A DNA stretch of 64,000 nt, taken from NCBI RefSeq assembly GCF_019599265.1, contig NZ_JAHZTC010000013.1, positions 62,001 through 126,000 on the forward strand. The letters run 5' to 3'. The DNA comes from Pontibacter sp. HSC-14F20. Lineage in GTDB: Bacteria > Bacteroidota > Bacteroidia > Cytophagales > Hymenobacteraceae. Of this stretch, positions 37,079 through 45,848 are shown piece by piece. The translations under genes were made by a program, and so were the position numbers. Numbering within the stretch: the first letter of the stretch is position 1; the number at the start of each line of letters is the position of its first letter. The notes below the pieces were generated by a model. It had not been told where the DNA came from and did no database searches. It saw only the letters and a list, made by a program, of their open reading frames with translations.

Positions 37079-40000
37079 CTATTGGTTCGCTTCCAGCCAT
37101 TTTCTGGCATTTACGAAAGCTTCCATCCAAGGCGATACCTCGTCGTGGCGGCCTTTCGGGTAGTGCGCCCACTGCCACTGCAGGAGCGAACGCTCGATGT
37201 GCGGCATCATCACCAGATGGCGACCCGTTTCATCGCAGATCATGGCCGTGTTGTAGTCAGAGCCGTTCGGGCAGGCAGGATACGTCTCGTAGGCGTACTT
37301 CGAAACGATCTGGTACTTATCCTCGGTATGCGGCAGACTAAAGCGGCCCTCACCATGCGATACCCAAACCCCCAATGTGCTGCCGGCCAGGCTCGAAAGC
37401 ATCACTGATTTGTTTTCCTGTATGGTCAGGGAGGTAAAGATACTCTCGTGCTTCTGGCTTACGTTGTGCAGCATTCTCGCCTTCTGGTCATGGCCCATCG
37501 TGATGAAGCCAAGCTCGACGAACAATTGACAGCCGTTGCATATACCTACCGATAAGGTGTCTTCGCGCTTGAAGAAGTTCTCGATAGCATTCTTTGCTTT
37601 CTCGTTGTACATAAAAGCACCTGCCCATCCTTTGGCTGAACCCAGTACGTCAGAGTTAGAGAAACCACCCACCGCGCCGATGAAGCGGATATCTTCCAGC
37701 GTTTCTCTTCCGGAGATCAGGTCGGTCATGTGCACGTCCTTCACGTCGAAGCCGGCCAGGTACATGGCATTGGCCATTTCACGCTCGGAGTTACTTCCTT
37801 TTTCCCGGATAATGGCCGCCTTGATTCTTGGCTTGGAGCTGTCGATCGCTGGCTTTTTACCGTCAAATCCTGCCGGGAAGGTATAGGTGAGTTCGTGCTT
37901 CTTGTAGTTCTCATAACGCTCTCTGGCGCTGTGCGGACCGCTTTGCTTGATATCGAGCAGATAGGAAGTCTTAAACCAGGTATCCCGCAGCTGCGCGATA
38001 TCAAAGGTATAGGCATCGTTTCCGTTCTTCAGTTCCAGCGTGGCAGAAGAGGTTGCTATACCTATTTTATAGAAAGGCACCTGGTTCGCATTCAGCGTTT
38101 CTTCAACCTCTGCTGAAGCCTGGAACACGACGCCGATGTTTTCAGCGAAGAGCACCTTCACGCTATCCGCTTCGCCCAGTGAAGTCAAATCGATGGAAGC
38201 GCCCAGGTTGTTATCGGCAAAGCACATCTCCAGCAGGGTCGTGATCAGACCACCGCTGCCGATGTCATGACCTGCGGCAATCCTGCCTTCTTTGATGAGC
38301 TGTTGAAGTGTGTTGAACGCATTCTTGAACAGAGAAGCGTCTGTAATATCCGGTGTTTCGTTGCCGATCTTGTTCAGGACCTGCGCAAAAGAAGAACCGC
38401 CTAGCTTAAAGGCGTCGTTGGACAGGTTGATGTAATAGATATTACCGCCATTGTGCTGCAACACCGGCTCCACCACCTGGCGCACGTTGCTGCAATTGCC
38501 AGCTGCCGAAATGATGACCGTACCCGGCGCAATTACGTCCTCGTCCTTGTACTTCTGCTTCATCGAAAGCGAGTCCTTGCCTGTCGGGATGTTAATGCCC
38601 AGGGCAATCGCGAATTCAGAACAGGCTTCTACGGCTTTGTAGAGACGGGCGTCTTCACCCTCGTTTTTGGCGGCCCACATCCAGTTAGCTGAAAGCGACA
38701 CGCTTTGCAAGCCGTCTTTCATAGGAGCCCACACGATGTTGGAGAGTGATTCGCCAATGGCATTGCGGCTACCCGCTGCCGGATCGATCAGCGCCGAGAT
38801 AGGGGAGTGTCCAATGGAAGTGGCAACACCCTCTTTGCCCTGGAAGTCCAGCGCCATCACGCCGCAATTGTTCAGCGGCAATTGCAGCGGACCAGCACAC
38901 TGCTGCTTCGCCACACGTCCACCTACGCAACGGTCTACTTTGTTGGTGAGCCAGTCTTTGCAGGCCACGGCTTCCAGTTGCAGTACTTGCTCCAAATAGG
39001 TATGCAGCTGACTTTGATCATAAGTAACTGGCTGGTATTCTCTGGCAACTGTCCTATCGTTCATCACCACTTTTGGCGAGCTGCCAAACATGTCACTCAG
39101 CTCCAGGTCCATCGGTTTTTCGCCGGTAGACCCTGACTCGAAAGTAAAGCGGTGGTCGCCGGTCACGTCGCCTACGGTATACATCGGGGCGCGTTCGCGT
39201 TCCGCTATCTTCTGAAGCGTCTCAATATCTTTTTCACCAATCACAAGGCCCATACGCTCCTGCGATTCGTTCCCAATAATCTCTTTGGCAGAAAGGGTCG
39301 GGTCGCCAACCGGCAGTTTGTCGAGGTCAATTTTGCCACCCGTTTCTTCTACCAGCTCCGAAAGACAGTTTAAGTGACCGCCGGCACCGTGGTCGTGGAT
39401 CGACACAATCGGGTTGTGCTCGCTTTCCACCAAGCCGCGTATAGCGTTGGCGGCGCGTTTCTGCATTTCAGGGTTTGAGCGCTGGATCGCATTCAGTTCT
39501 ATGCCTGTGCCATGCTCGCCAGTATCGGCCGAGGAAACGGCAGCGCCCCCCATACCGATGCGGTAGTTCTCACCACCCAGAATCACGATCTTATCACCTG
39601 TTTTCGGGTGCCTTTTTTGTGCTTGGCTCGCTTTGCCATAACCCACGCCACCAGCCAGCATAATCACTTTATCGTAACCCAGTTTACGTGGCGTTTCCAG
39701 CTGATCTGCTTTTTCGTCGTGCTCGAAAGTCAGCACCGAACCTGTGATCAACGGCTGTCCGAACTTGTTGCCAAAATCAGTGGCACCGTTAGAGGCTTTG
39801 ATCAGGATGTCCATTGGCGTTTGGTACAACCACTTTCTTTCCTGCGTGGCCTGCTCCCACGGACGGTCTTTCTCCAGGCGTGATAAAGCAGTCATGTACA
39901 CGGCTGTGCCGGCAAGAGGGAGTGATCCCTGTCCACCAGCCAGTCGGTCACGGATCTCACCTCCGGAGCCGGTTGCAGCGCCGTTGAAAGGCTCTACCGT

Positions 40001-40759
40001 GGTCGGGAAGTTGTGTGTTTCAGCTTTGATGGAGATAACCGATTCGAAGTCAGTTACCTGATAATAGTCTGGCACATCAGCACGTTTTGGTGCGAATTGC
40101 TGCACTACGGGCCCTTTTACGAAGGCCACGTTATCTTTGTAAGCCGAAACGATATCGTTCGGGTGTGTTTCGGAAGTTTTGCGGATCAGTTTAAAGAGTG
40201 AGCTTTCTTTCTCTTTACCATCAATCACGAACTTGCCGTTGAAGATCTTATGGCGGCAGTGCTCAGAGTTAACCTGCGAGAAGCCGAATACTTCAGAATC
40301 AGTCAATGGTCTGCCTACTCTTTCAGAAAGTTTATTTAGGTAATCAACCTCTTCCTCACTCAGCGAAAGACCTTCCTGCTTGTTGTAGGCTGCGATATCC
40401 TCTACAGGCTGCACAGGCTCTGGCTGTATGTTGATGGTGTAGATTTCCTGATCCAGGTTCTTATACCTTTGGGAAAGCATCGGATCGAAATCCGTGAAAT
40501 CTTCCGCAACTGTTTTAAACTCTTCGATCCGGATAATCCCCTCGATGCCCATGTTCTGCGTGATCTCCACTGCGTTGGTACTCCATGGGGTGATCATAGC
40601 GGCACGAGGACCAACAAAAAAGCCACTCAGCACAGTTTCCTGCTTTCGAGTGGCGTTGCCAAATAACCATTCCAGTTTTTGGATGTCTGTAGCGTTTAGT
40701 TCCCGCTCGGTTTGTACGGCGTAAACTGTATCGGGCTGACTAAAAAAGAAGTGAAGCAT
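37079..40759 (-). CDS. purL: Phosphoribosylformylglycinamidine synthase
   Basis: A 1226-residue enzyme that makes formylglycinamidine ribonucleotide from FGAR, glutamine and ATP in purine synthesis. It is the long single-chain form. The N-terminal PurS-like part is followed by 'HCRHKIFNGKFVIDGKE', 'ETHNFPTTVEPFNGAATGSGGEIRD' and a second AIRS-type domain, and then the glutaminase domain with the nucleophile Cys in 'VGICNGCQLF' and 'WVSHGEGRFSLP' near the C-terminus. It is complete and cytoplasmic. It appears monocistronic, with a -7 box just upstream and a strong terminator. No purine riboswitch was seen. Confidence 0.97.
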   Translation of the reverse strand: MLHFFFSQPDTVYAVQTERELNATDIQKLEWLFGNATRKQETVLSGFFVGPRAAMITPWSTNAVEITQNMGIEGIIRIEEFKTVAEDFTDFDPMLSQRYKNLDQEIYTINIQPEPVQPVEDIAAYNKQEGLSLSEEEVDYLNKLSERVGRPLTDSEVFGFSQVNSEHCRHKIFNGKFVIDGKEKESSLFKLIRKTSETHPNDIVSAYKDNVAFVKGPVVQQFAPKRADVPDYYQVTDFESVISIKAETHNFPTTVEPFNGAATGSGGEIRDRLAGGQGSLPLAGTAVYMTALSRLEKDRPWEQATQERKWLYQTPMDILIKASNGATDFGNKFGQPLITGSVLTFEHDEKADQLETPRKLGYDKVIMLAGGVGYGKASQAQKRHPKTGDKIVILGGENYRIGMGGAAVSSADTGEHGTGIELNAIQRSNPEMQKRAANAIRGLVESEHNPIVSIHDHGAGGHLNCLSELVEETGGKIDLDKLPVGDPTLSAKEIIGNESQERMGLVIGEKDIETLQKIAERERAPMYTVGDVTGDHRFTFESGSTGEKPMDLELSDMFGSSPKVVMNDRTVAREYQPVTYDQSQLHTYLEQVLQLEAVACKDWLTNKVDRCVGGRVAKQQCAGPLQLPLNNCGVMALDFQGKEGVATSIGHSPISALIDPAAGSRNAIGESLSNIVWAPMKDGLQSVSLSANWMWAAKNEGEDARLYKAVEACSEFAIALGINIPTGKDSLSMKQKYKDEDVIAPGTVIISAAGNCSNVRQVVEPVLQHNGGNIYYINLSNDAFKLGGSSFAQVLNKIGNETPDITDASLFKNAFNTLQQLIKEGRIAAGHDIGSGGLITTLLEMCFADNNLGASIDLTSLGEADSVKVLFAENIGVVFQASAEVEETLNANQVPFYKIGIATSSATLELKNGNDAYTFDIAQLRDTWFKTSYLLDIKQSGPHSARERYENYKKHELTYTFPAGFDGKKPAIDSSKPRIKAAIIREKGSNSEREMANAMYLAGFDVKDVHMTDLISGRETLEDIRFIGAVGGFSNSDVLGSAKGWAGAFMYNEKAKNAIENFFKREDTLSVGICNGCQLFVELGFITMGHDQKARMLHNVSQKHESIFTSLTIQENKSVMLSSLAGSTLGVWVSHGEGRFSLPHTEDKYQIVSKYAYETYPACPNGSDYNTAMICDETGRHLVMMPHIERSLLQWQWAHYPKGRHDEVSPWMEAFVNARKWLEANQ

Positions 40760-40780
40760 GCTTAGTTATTTTTCTATACG

Positions 40781-40788
40781 CAAAGATA
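40781..40788 (-). promoter_or_regulatory. Candidate -7 box TATCTTTG of purL
   Basis: On the minus strand this matches TAnnTTTG and lies about 22 bases before the purL ATG. No good -33 element was seen at the usual spacing. Confidence 0.4.
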
Positions 40789-41194
40789 CGGTTCAAATTT
40801 AGATAAATGGGAAGGAAAGGGTCAAGATTAGCAGCATTTCTATTGTAATTGTATGGCCAGTGCTGATTGTGGGTATGCACTAAGCGAGAAAGTGGTATGG
40901 AGCGAAGAGCCTCCTGAATGCCGCTCATTTAATGTAAATTTCCCTGTAAGCCAATTTTCGGCCAAATTAAGGATATTTTTTTGAGAAGAGTAGGGGATAT
41001 TCCGGGCAACGACCATCCGCGGGCAAGTAGAAATATAATCCATTTGATTCGTTTTTTTGTAAAACTATATTTACACGAAACACTTATCATAAGCTCAGAT
41101 AGTCTACATGAATGCGCAGTGTCTAGGCCAGCTGCTTTCCTCGAGCGATGGTTGCCTTGAGTGCCACCTAGAGTCCAACTGTATGACCTGTGGT
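40789..41194. other. Intergenic region upstream of purL
   Basis: About 400 bases separate purL from the end of the thioredoxin gene; both are on the minus strand. A short minus-strand frame (40840-41043) exists but shows no recognisable features. No terminator for a neighbouring gene was identified. Confidence 0.4.
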
Positions 41195-42337
41195 TTATTG
41201 CAAAAGTCTTTCCAGCGCCTCACCGTACACGTCCATGGCCACGATAATGCCATTTTGGTCCACTACCACATTGGCAGGCAGTGCATTGAGATTGAAGAAC
41301 TGGGCCACGGGAGAGTGGCCTGCCTTCAGATCTGAGATTTGCAACCAGCCTGTGTTATCTTTCTCCACGGCTTTCTTCCAATTTTCCGCGTCAGCGTCAA
41401 GTGAGAAACCGACAATCTCCAGGCCTTTCTTCCTGTACTCCGGGTATTTCGCCCGCATGTCGATGTTAATCTTGCGACAGGGACCACACCAGCTGGCCCA
41501 GAACTCGATAAGCGTATAGTTACTGGTTAGACTCTTTGGACCCAGCGTCACGCTTTTACCAGTAACATCCATACCACCAATCTCAGGCACCTTTTGTCCG
41601 ATATATTCCCTGCCAACTGAACTTGTAGGGGCCTCCTCTGCTTCCGACATGCTTTTTACCGCCTTTAATTTGCCAAGCAGCCTTTGGCCTAAATAACTCT
41701 GCTTCACATCGTCATCTAGCGCGTTGTAGATGCCGATGTAGTTTTTGTAGGAGAAGTCCGGGGCGTCGCCCATGAAGTAAGCCACCGCATGGTTATCCGG
41801 ATTTTTAAGCGTCACGGTCTTGAAGCTTTCTAAGATCTCTAAATCAAGCAGCGCGAGTTCTCTGCGCAATGCTTTTGCCTGCTGTTCATCCGGGCTGCTG
41901 TCAACCTTGTCGAGCAGCTCACGCTTGCGGTTATTCTGCTTCCCCCTATTTATATAAAACTCGCTCCACAAGTTATGAAAGGCAGAACTTGTCTCTATCT
42001 TAGCATCATAGGTAAAGCTGTCTCCTTCCTTTTTCACTGTCAAAGCCAGGCGATAGCTACTTCCGTCGAGCAGTAATTTCACCCCGCCGCGTTTGTAGTT
42101 AAACATTGCCACGGTGGGTTCGGCCACTGTGCCCGTGAATACTGCCCTTCCCTCTTTTACAACCGCTTCCTTTTTAACGTCGTCAAACGAGTGCTCCAAC
42201 TTCACCACATCGCCATCCTTCACACTGCCTGCGTTGTTATAGGGGTCGGCAAATGAGACTTCAATATGGTAATTTAATTGTGCATAGCTCGTGCCGCAAA
42301 AACACAACAGTAGTAAGAATAAGAAAAGATGCTTCAT
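41195..42337 (-). CDS. TlpA-like thiol:disulfide protein with DUF4369-type domain
   Basis: A 380-residue exported protein. A signal peptide ('FLFLLLLCFCGTSYA') is followed by a DUF4369-like domain (about residues 20-235) and a thioredoxin domain with the redox pair in 'FWASWCGPCRKI' near residue 280, then the cis-Pro in 'NALPANVVVDQNG'. It should act in the periplasm as a thiol:disulfide reductase, as is common in Bacteroidota. Its partner is unknown. The start ATG is clear. No operon partner is evident; the neighbouring minus-strand orphan gene lies 116 bases upstream. Confidence 0.9.
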   Translation of the reverse strand: MKHLFLFLLLLCFCGTSYAQLNYHIEVSFADPYNNAGSVKDGDVVKLEHSFDDVKKEAVVKEGRAVFTGTVAEPTVAMFNYKRGGVKLLLDGSSYRLALTVKKEGDSFTYDAKIETSSAFHNLWSEFYINRGKQNNRKRELLDKVDSSPDEQQAKALRRELALLDLEILESFKTVTLKNPDNHAVAYFMGDAPDFSYKNYIGIYNALDDDVKQSYLGQRLLGKLKAVKSMSEAEEAPTSSVGREYIGQKVPEIGGMDVTGKSVTLGPKSLTSNYTLIEFWASWCGPCRKINIDMRAKYPEYRKKGLEIVGFSLDADAENWKKAVEKDNTGWLQISDLKAGHSPVAQFFNLNALPANVVVDQNGIIVAMDVYGEALERLLQ

Positions 42338-42453
42338 GTTAGTGTAAGTATGGGCGGAATTATATTATGAATTTTTGCCAACTTTACTCGCGTTATAATG
42401 TGGGGAAGCGTAGCCGAGCCTAAATTATGCACTTTATTAGCAGTAAAGGCTTT

Positions 42454-43047
42454 TTAGTTTAGTGAGCAAAGACGACCGTTCCCTATCTCTTTATAAGCTG
42501 CTGGGAAAGCATAAATTTCTTTTTTACCAATGGGGTCATTACACCTTGGAATCTGCGTAGCTTCCTTTTTGGCCATGCGTTTTAGTTTATTCCAAAACTT
42601 CTCCGTCGTCCTGTCTGCCCCATTCCCAATAATCCTGTAGTGGTTGCCTATCCATCCGAAGTTAGAAATTGGAATTTCTCCCGCGCCGGCAATCTTAATT
42701 TCAAGATTAATTACACCAGGATGCCCCGCACCAAAATAGGGAATGGTAGGATTGGCTCCAGGTCTTACCTCTGTCCATCCCGTCCAAGGGTCTGTTATTT
42801 GAGCACTCACTACCGAATTCAAGCCCAAAAGAGGTAGTGATCCAGATGGTACATGCCACAAATTATACTCTACGAAACCTACTCCTGATTCTTGATTGCT
42901 TAAATCTTCAATGATGACGTGTTCTTTTTTTGAAATCCATTTACTGTTTCCGTTTGAAATCAGGAATGCCAGTTCTTCTTCTTGATTTAGCCAGTTGTTA
43001 AGTAGCTTGACATCTTGTTTCGCCAAATACATTGGTAACCATGACAT
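42454..43047 (-). CDS. Hypothetical protein, 197 aa, AT-rich
   Basis: I do not recognise a family. The protein starts 'MSWLPMYLAKQDVKLLNNWLNQEEELAFLISNG' and contains 'DPWTGWTEVRPGANPTIPYFGAGHPG', 'GWIGNHYRI' and 'FWNKLKRMAKKEATQIP'. No signal peptide or membrane span is seen. The base composition is AT-rich compared with its neighbours, and the gene stands alone, so it may have been acquired. The repeated GGTATAG word is absent from it, unlike most genes of its length here. It could be a cytoplasmic orphan of the type sometimes found in defence or toxin-related islands, but nothing supports that directly. Confidence 0.6.
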   Translation of the reverse strand: MSWLPMYLAKQDVKLLNNWLNQEEELAFLISNGNSKWISKKEHVIIEDLSNQESGVGFVEYNLWHVPSGSLPLLGLNSVVSAQITDPWTGWTEVRPGANPTIPYFGAGHPGVINLEIKIAGAGEIPISNFGWIGNHYRIIGNGADRTTEKFWNKLKRMAKKEATQIPRCNDPIGKKEIYAFPAAYKEIGNGRLCSLN

Positions 43048-43236
43048 ACTTTTATTCTTATTGCTTGGTGCTATACTCCAAATATAACAGATAAACGGAA
43101 TAACATATATTCTTCAGCAAAGCGAATTCACCTTCCTGCAGCTTCACCCCACATCAACCCAATTTTTTTCACACAGCCCATGGTATAGGCAGCTAAAGAT
43201 ATAACTGCAATCACCAAGCTTCAGTAAACAACAGAT

Positions 43237-43800
43237 ATGCAACCTCAAAAAAGAAGACCTACCAAAGAAGAGCTGGCAGCAGCTAACGGAAAAACAGTGT
43301 CTGATATCATTGCTCCGAATCTCAAGGTACTTTTCTGCGGCATCAACCCAGGGCTTTACACGGCTGTGGTTGGGCATCACTTTGCACGTCCGGGCAACCG
43401 CTTCTGGCCGACCCTACATGCGTCGGGTTTCACGCCCCGGCTATACCTGCCTGAAGAAGAAAGTAAGCTGCTGGACCTTGAGCTCGGGATTTCCAATATC
43501 GTGGACAGGGCCACTGCCAATGCTGCTGAATTGTCGGCTGCGGAGCTGGTAGAAGGAGGTGCCAAACTGGTGGAGAAAGTGGCTGCGTACCAGCCTCAGG
43601 TGCTGGCTTTGCTGGGTATATCTGCCTACCGCGTAGCCTTCGGAAATGCAAAGGCAGGTATAGGAATTCAGGAGCAGGCTATCGGGAACACCAAACTGTG
43701 GGTGCTACCCAATCCCAGTGGTCTGAACGCACATTTCCCGCCCCCAAAGCTGGCCCAAGTATACCAGGAGCTTCGGATCTTTGTCGATAAGCTGGAATAG
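43237..43800 (+). CDS. mug: G/U mismatch-specific DNA glycosylase
   Basis: A 187-residue DNA repair enzyme of the uracil-DNA glycosylase superfamily, family 2. The catalytic motif is 'FCGINPGLYTAVVGHHFARPGNRFWPTLH' near residue 30 and the second is 'WVLPNPSGLNAHF' near residue 155. It should excise uracil or ethenocytosine from mismatches. It is cytoplasmic, and the N-terminal 18 residues are rich in Lys and Arg. It stands alone on the plus strand. The product is slightly longer than E. coli Mug because of that N-terminal tail. Confidence 0.93.
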   Translation: MQPQKRRPTKEELAAANGKTVSDIIAPNLKVLFCGINPGLYTAVVGHHFARPGNRFWPTLHASGFTPRLYLPEEESKLLDLELGISNIVDRATANAAELSAAELVEGGAKLVEKVAAYQPQVLALLGISAYRVAFGNAKAGIGIQEQAIGNTKLWVLPNPSGLNAHFPPPKLAQVYQELRIFVDKLE

Positions 43801-44023
43801 AAAAGCCTGCTCATCTGGCTATACCTTATGGAGGCAGAGTTTATTGTTGTTGCAAAGGTATGACCAGGTATGTAAGTTTTACACTGCCAGTAACATGATC
43901 ATGGCTTAGCTTCGCCTTTTTACCTCAAGTAGTATAATCTTTTGTATTATTACATGATATTATTCCAGCTTAGAGCGTATACCAAGAAGGGTAAAGTGCA
44001 CACAAGAAAAGCTGATATGGAGC

Positions 44024-44443
44024 ATGAATCTACAACTCTTTGAAAAGTCGCTGGAGCGGGACTGCGTTACGATACGTCATAACCCTGAAGATAAAATGAT
44101 ATGGAATCAGTGGCGGGGCAACATATCGTCCGGACCGCTCCGGGAAGCCATGATCTTTGCCTGCGATTTTACTATCACACACGAGGTAGAACTGATACTT
44201 GCAGACTTTACCTTCATGCTACCACCTTCTTTGCAGGATCAGACCTGGATTGCCAGGAACGCAGCCGATATACTGCAGCACAGCAAACTCAGCCGCGTCG
44301 CCAATGTAATGGGCAGTGATATCTTTCAGCAGATCTCGATCGAAACCATCTACGAAATAGCTTTCAGGACTCCCTTACCCTGCGAATCCCGCGATTTTCT
44401 TTCAACAGGTGATGCGCTGGAGTGGCTTTTCAGCACTGAGTAG
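44024..44443 (+). CDS. STAS/SpoIIAA-like small protein
   Basis: A 139-residue soluble protein. The pattern 'MIWNQWRGNISSGPLREAMIFACDFTITHEVELILADFTFM' with later 'IARNAADILQHSKLSRVANVMGSDIF' fits the alpha/beta STAS- or SEC14-like fold seen in many Bacteroidota orphan proteins. No catalytic residues are recognisable. The ATG at 44024 follows AGC and is the only sensible start. It faces the DoxX gene, with 21 bases between the two stops. Its function is unknown. Confidence 0.6.
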   Translation: MNLQLFEKSLERDCVTIRHNPEDKMIWNQWRGNISSGPLREAMIFACDFTITHEVELILADFTFMLPPSLQDQTWIARNAADILQHSKLSRVANVMGSDIFQQISIETIYEIAFRTPLPCESRDFLSTGDALEWLFSTE

Positions 44444-44464
44444 CAGAAACTTATCCTAGTGAAC

Positions 44465-44923
44465 TTATTCTTCCTTCGGCTGTCTTTGCCGCAATACTTT
44501 GTTGTCGATGGAATAGCGGCCGGGACCCTTGATCATAAAGAATAGGATGAGAGCTGTGATAAACAGCGACGGAATCACTTCAGCATAACTTGCCTGGGCA
44601 CCATCACGCAACGGGTTTACGATCAGCAGCGCACCTATCAGAATAGGGATCTGGCAAAGCAGGGCAAGACGCGTGAGCATCCCAAAAGCGATCATCAGGC
44701 CGCCCACCATGTGCACCATGCTGGGGAGAACGTGAGATTTGCCGGTGTATAGTACTCCCTGGCTGGAGTTAAAGAGGTTGAAGATATCCGTGACATGCTC
44801 CAGAAAGAACATGCCTTTGGTGAACAGGAACAATCCGAGAAGGATTCTCAGTGCGTCCATCCAGACCGGATTGTTGGCGCTGTTGATGCGGCGGGTGTGG
44901 CGGAGTTCATGTGCGAGTACCAT
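44465..44923 (-). CDS. DoxX family membrane protein
   Basis: A 152-residue inner-membrane protein with four hydrophobic helices. After 'NPVWMDALRILLGLFLFTKGMFFLEH' comes 'GGLMIAFGMLTRLALLCQIPILIGALLIVN', the core DoxX signature. DoxX proteins are linked to redox homeostasis, often with a thiosulfate or oxidative-stress partner. It starts divergently from the RND tetR gene, so a shared control region lies at 44924-45112. Its biochemical role is unclear. Confidence 0.85.
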   Translation of the reverse strand: MVLAHELRHTRRINSANNPVWMDALRILLGLFLFTKGMFFLEHVTDIFNLFNSSQGVLYTGKSHVLPSMVHMVGGLMIAFGMLTRLALLCQIPILIGALLIVNPLRDGAQASYAEVIPSLFITALILFFMIKGPGRYSIDNKVLRQRQPKEE

Positions 44924-45054
44924 ACGTATCGGGATTAATTGAACAAATGCGCTATATCTATATTTACGTTCACGGGCAGTATCCCGTTTATCTGCAATGT
45001 TTATCTGGTCGTTTGGCCAAAAAATTCAGCTTTTTGCCGGAATAGCTTTTACAA

Positions 45055-45096
45055 TTGTAGCTACAACTGTAGCTTTGCAAACCGAATGAACGTTCA
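45055..45096 (+). promoter_or_regulatory. tetR promoter with two palindromic operators
   Basis: The -7 box TAGCTTTG (45070-45077) matches TAnnTTTG. It is flanked by two perfect palindromes: TTGTAGCTACAA (45055-45066) and TGAACGTTCA (45087-45096). The second lies at the expected transcription start. They are candidate sites for the TetR protein encoded just downstream. Confidence 0.55.
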
Positions 45097-45112
45097 ATTG
45101 AGGGTGGAAGCT

Positions 45113-45688
45113 ATGGAGCAGATATCGGATAAGAAGAGGGCTATTTTTAAGAGTACGATGGAGCTGGTCAGAGAAAACGGCTTTCATGGCACACCTATGA
45201 GCCTGGTTGCCAAGCATGCCGGAGTGGCAGCAGGCACCATCTACCACTATTTCGAAAGCAAAGAACATTTGCTCTGCGAACTGTTTAATTATGCACAGCA
45301 GCAGGCTATTGCGGTGGTAGAGCAGGAGACTGTGGCTACTATACCTTTCAAGGAAAGCTTTTTTAAGCTGTGGATGGGACTCTATACCTTTTACCGCGAC
45401 AACCAGGATATGCTCCGATTCTTTGAGCAATTTGTGAATTCGCCTTTCCGCACCACCATGCCGCCGCTCGAGGAGGACAAATTCTATACCTTGCTGTTCG
45501 CTTTTTTTGAACGTGGCATCCGGGAGGGTGAACTAAAGGATGTCAGTCCAAAAATTGTGGGAACGCTTGCTCACAGCAGTATCCTCTCCATGGCTAAAAT
45601 GGCGGCCAGCGGCAGACTACGCTTCAACAAAAAGGAGCTACAGCAGATACAGCAACTGCTTTGGGATGGAATTGCCCTTGGTCGCTAG
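45113..45688 (+). CDS. TetR/AcrR family regulator of the RND efflux operon
   Basis: A 191-residue regulator with helix-turn-helix at about residues 8-55: 'AIFKSTMELVRENGFHGTPMSLVAKHAGVAAGTIYHYFESKEHLLCELF'. The C-terminal helical part should bind an inducer such as a drug. The frame is open far upstream (to 44939), but that part has no sense as protein; the ATG at 45113 is placed about 30 bases after the predicted transcription start, whereas the ATG at 45086 lies within an operator-like palindrome. It precedes the TolC-adaptor-pump genes by 160 bases and probably represses them and itself. Confidence 0.88.
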   Translation: MEQISDKKRAIFKSTMELVRENGFHGTPMSLVAKHAGVAAGTIYHYFESKEHLLCELFNYAQQQAIAVVEQETVATIPFKESFFKLWMGLYTFYRDNQDMLRFFEQFVNSPFRTTMPPLEEDKFYTLLFAFFERGIREGELKDVSPKIVGTLAHSSILSMAKMAASGRLRFNKKELQQIQQLLWDGIALGR

Positions 45689-45848
45689 CAACTGCTGCAA
45701 CGCCAAAAATTGTAAACTTACTAATGTTTAAACAATAAAATAAGAGCACAAAATGAAACCTGAAATGAATTAAGATCAATGCACCACCATCATATACTAT
45801 ACCTGCACGTTTAATACTCAACCTAAAAGCTGAACACTAAAACCATAC

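Noticed and set aside
40840..41043. A 67-codon minus-strand frame upstream of purL
   Set aside because: It has no recognisable domain, no start signal and an ordinary length for chance frames, so it is not listed as a gene.
44939..45112. N-terminal extension of the efflux TetR gene
   Set aside because: The extra residues are Cys- and Phe-rich without family similarity, and the promoter and palindromes lie inside this stretch.
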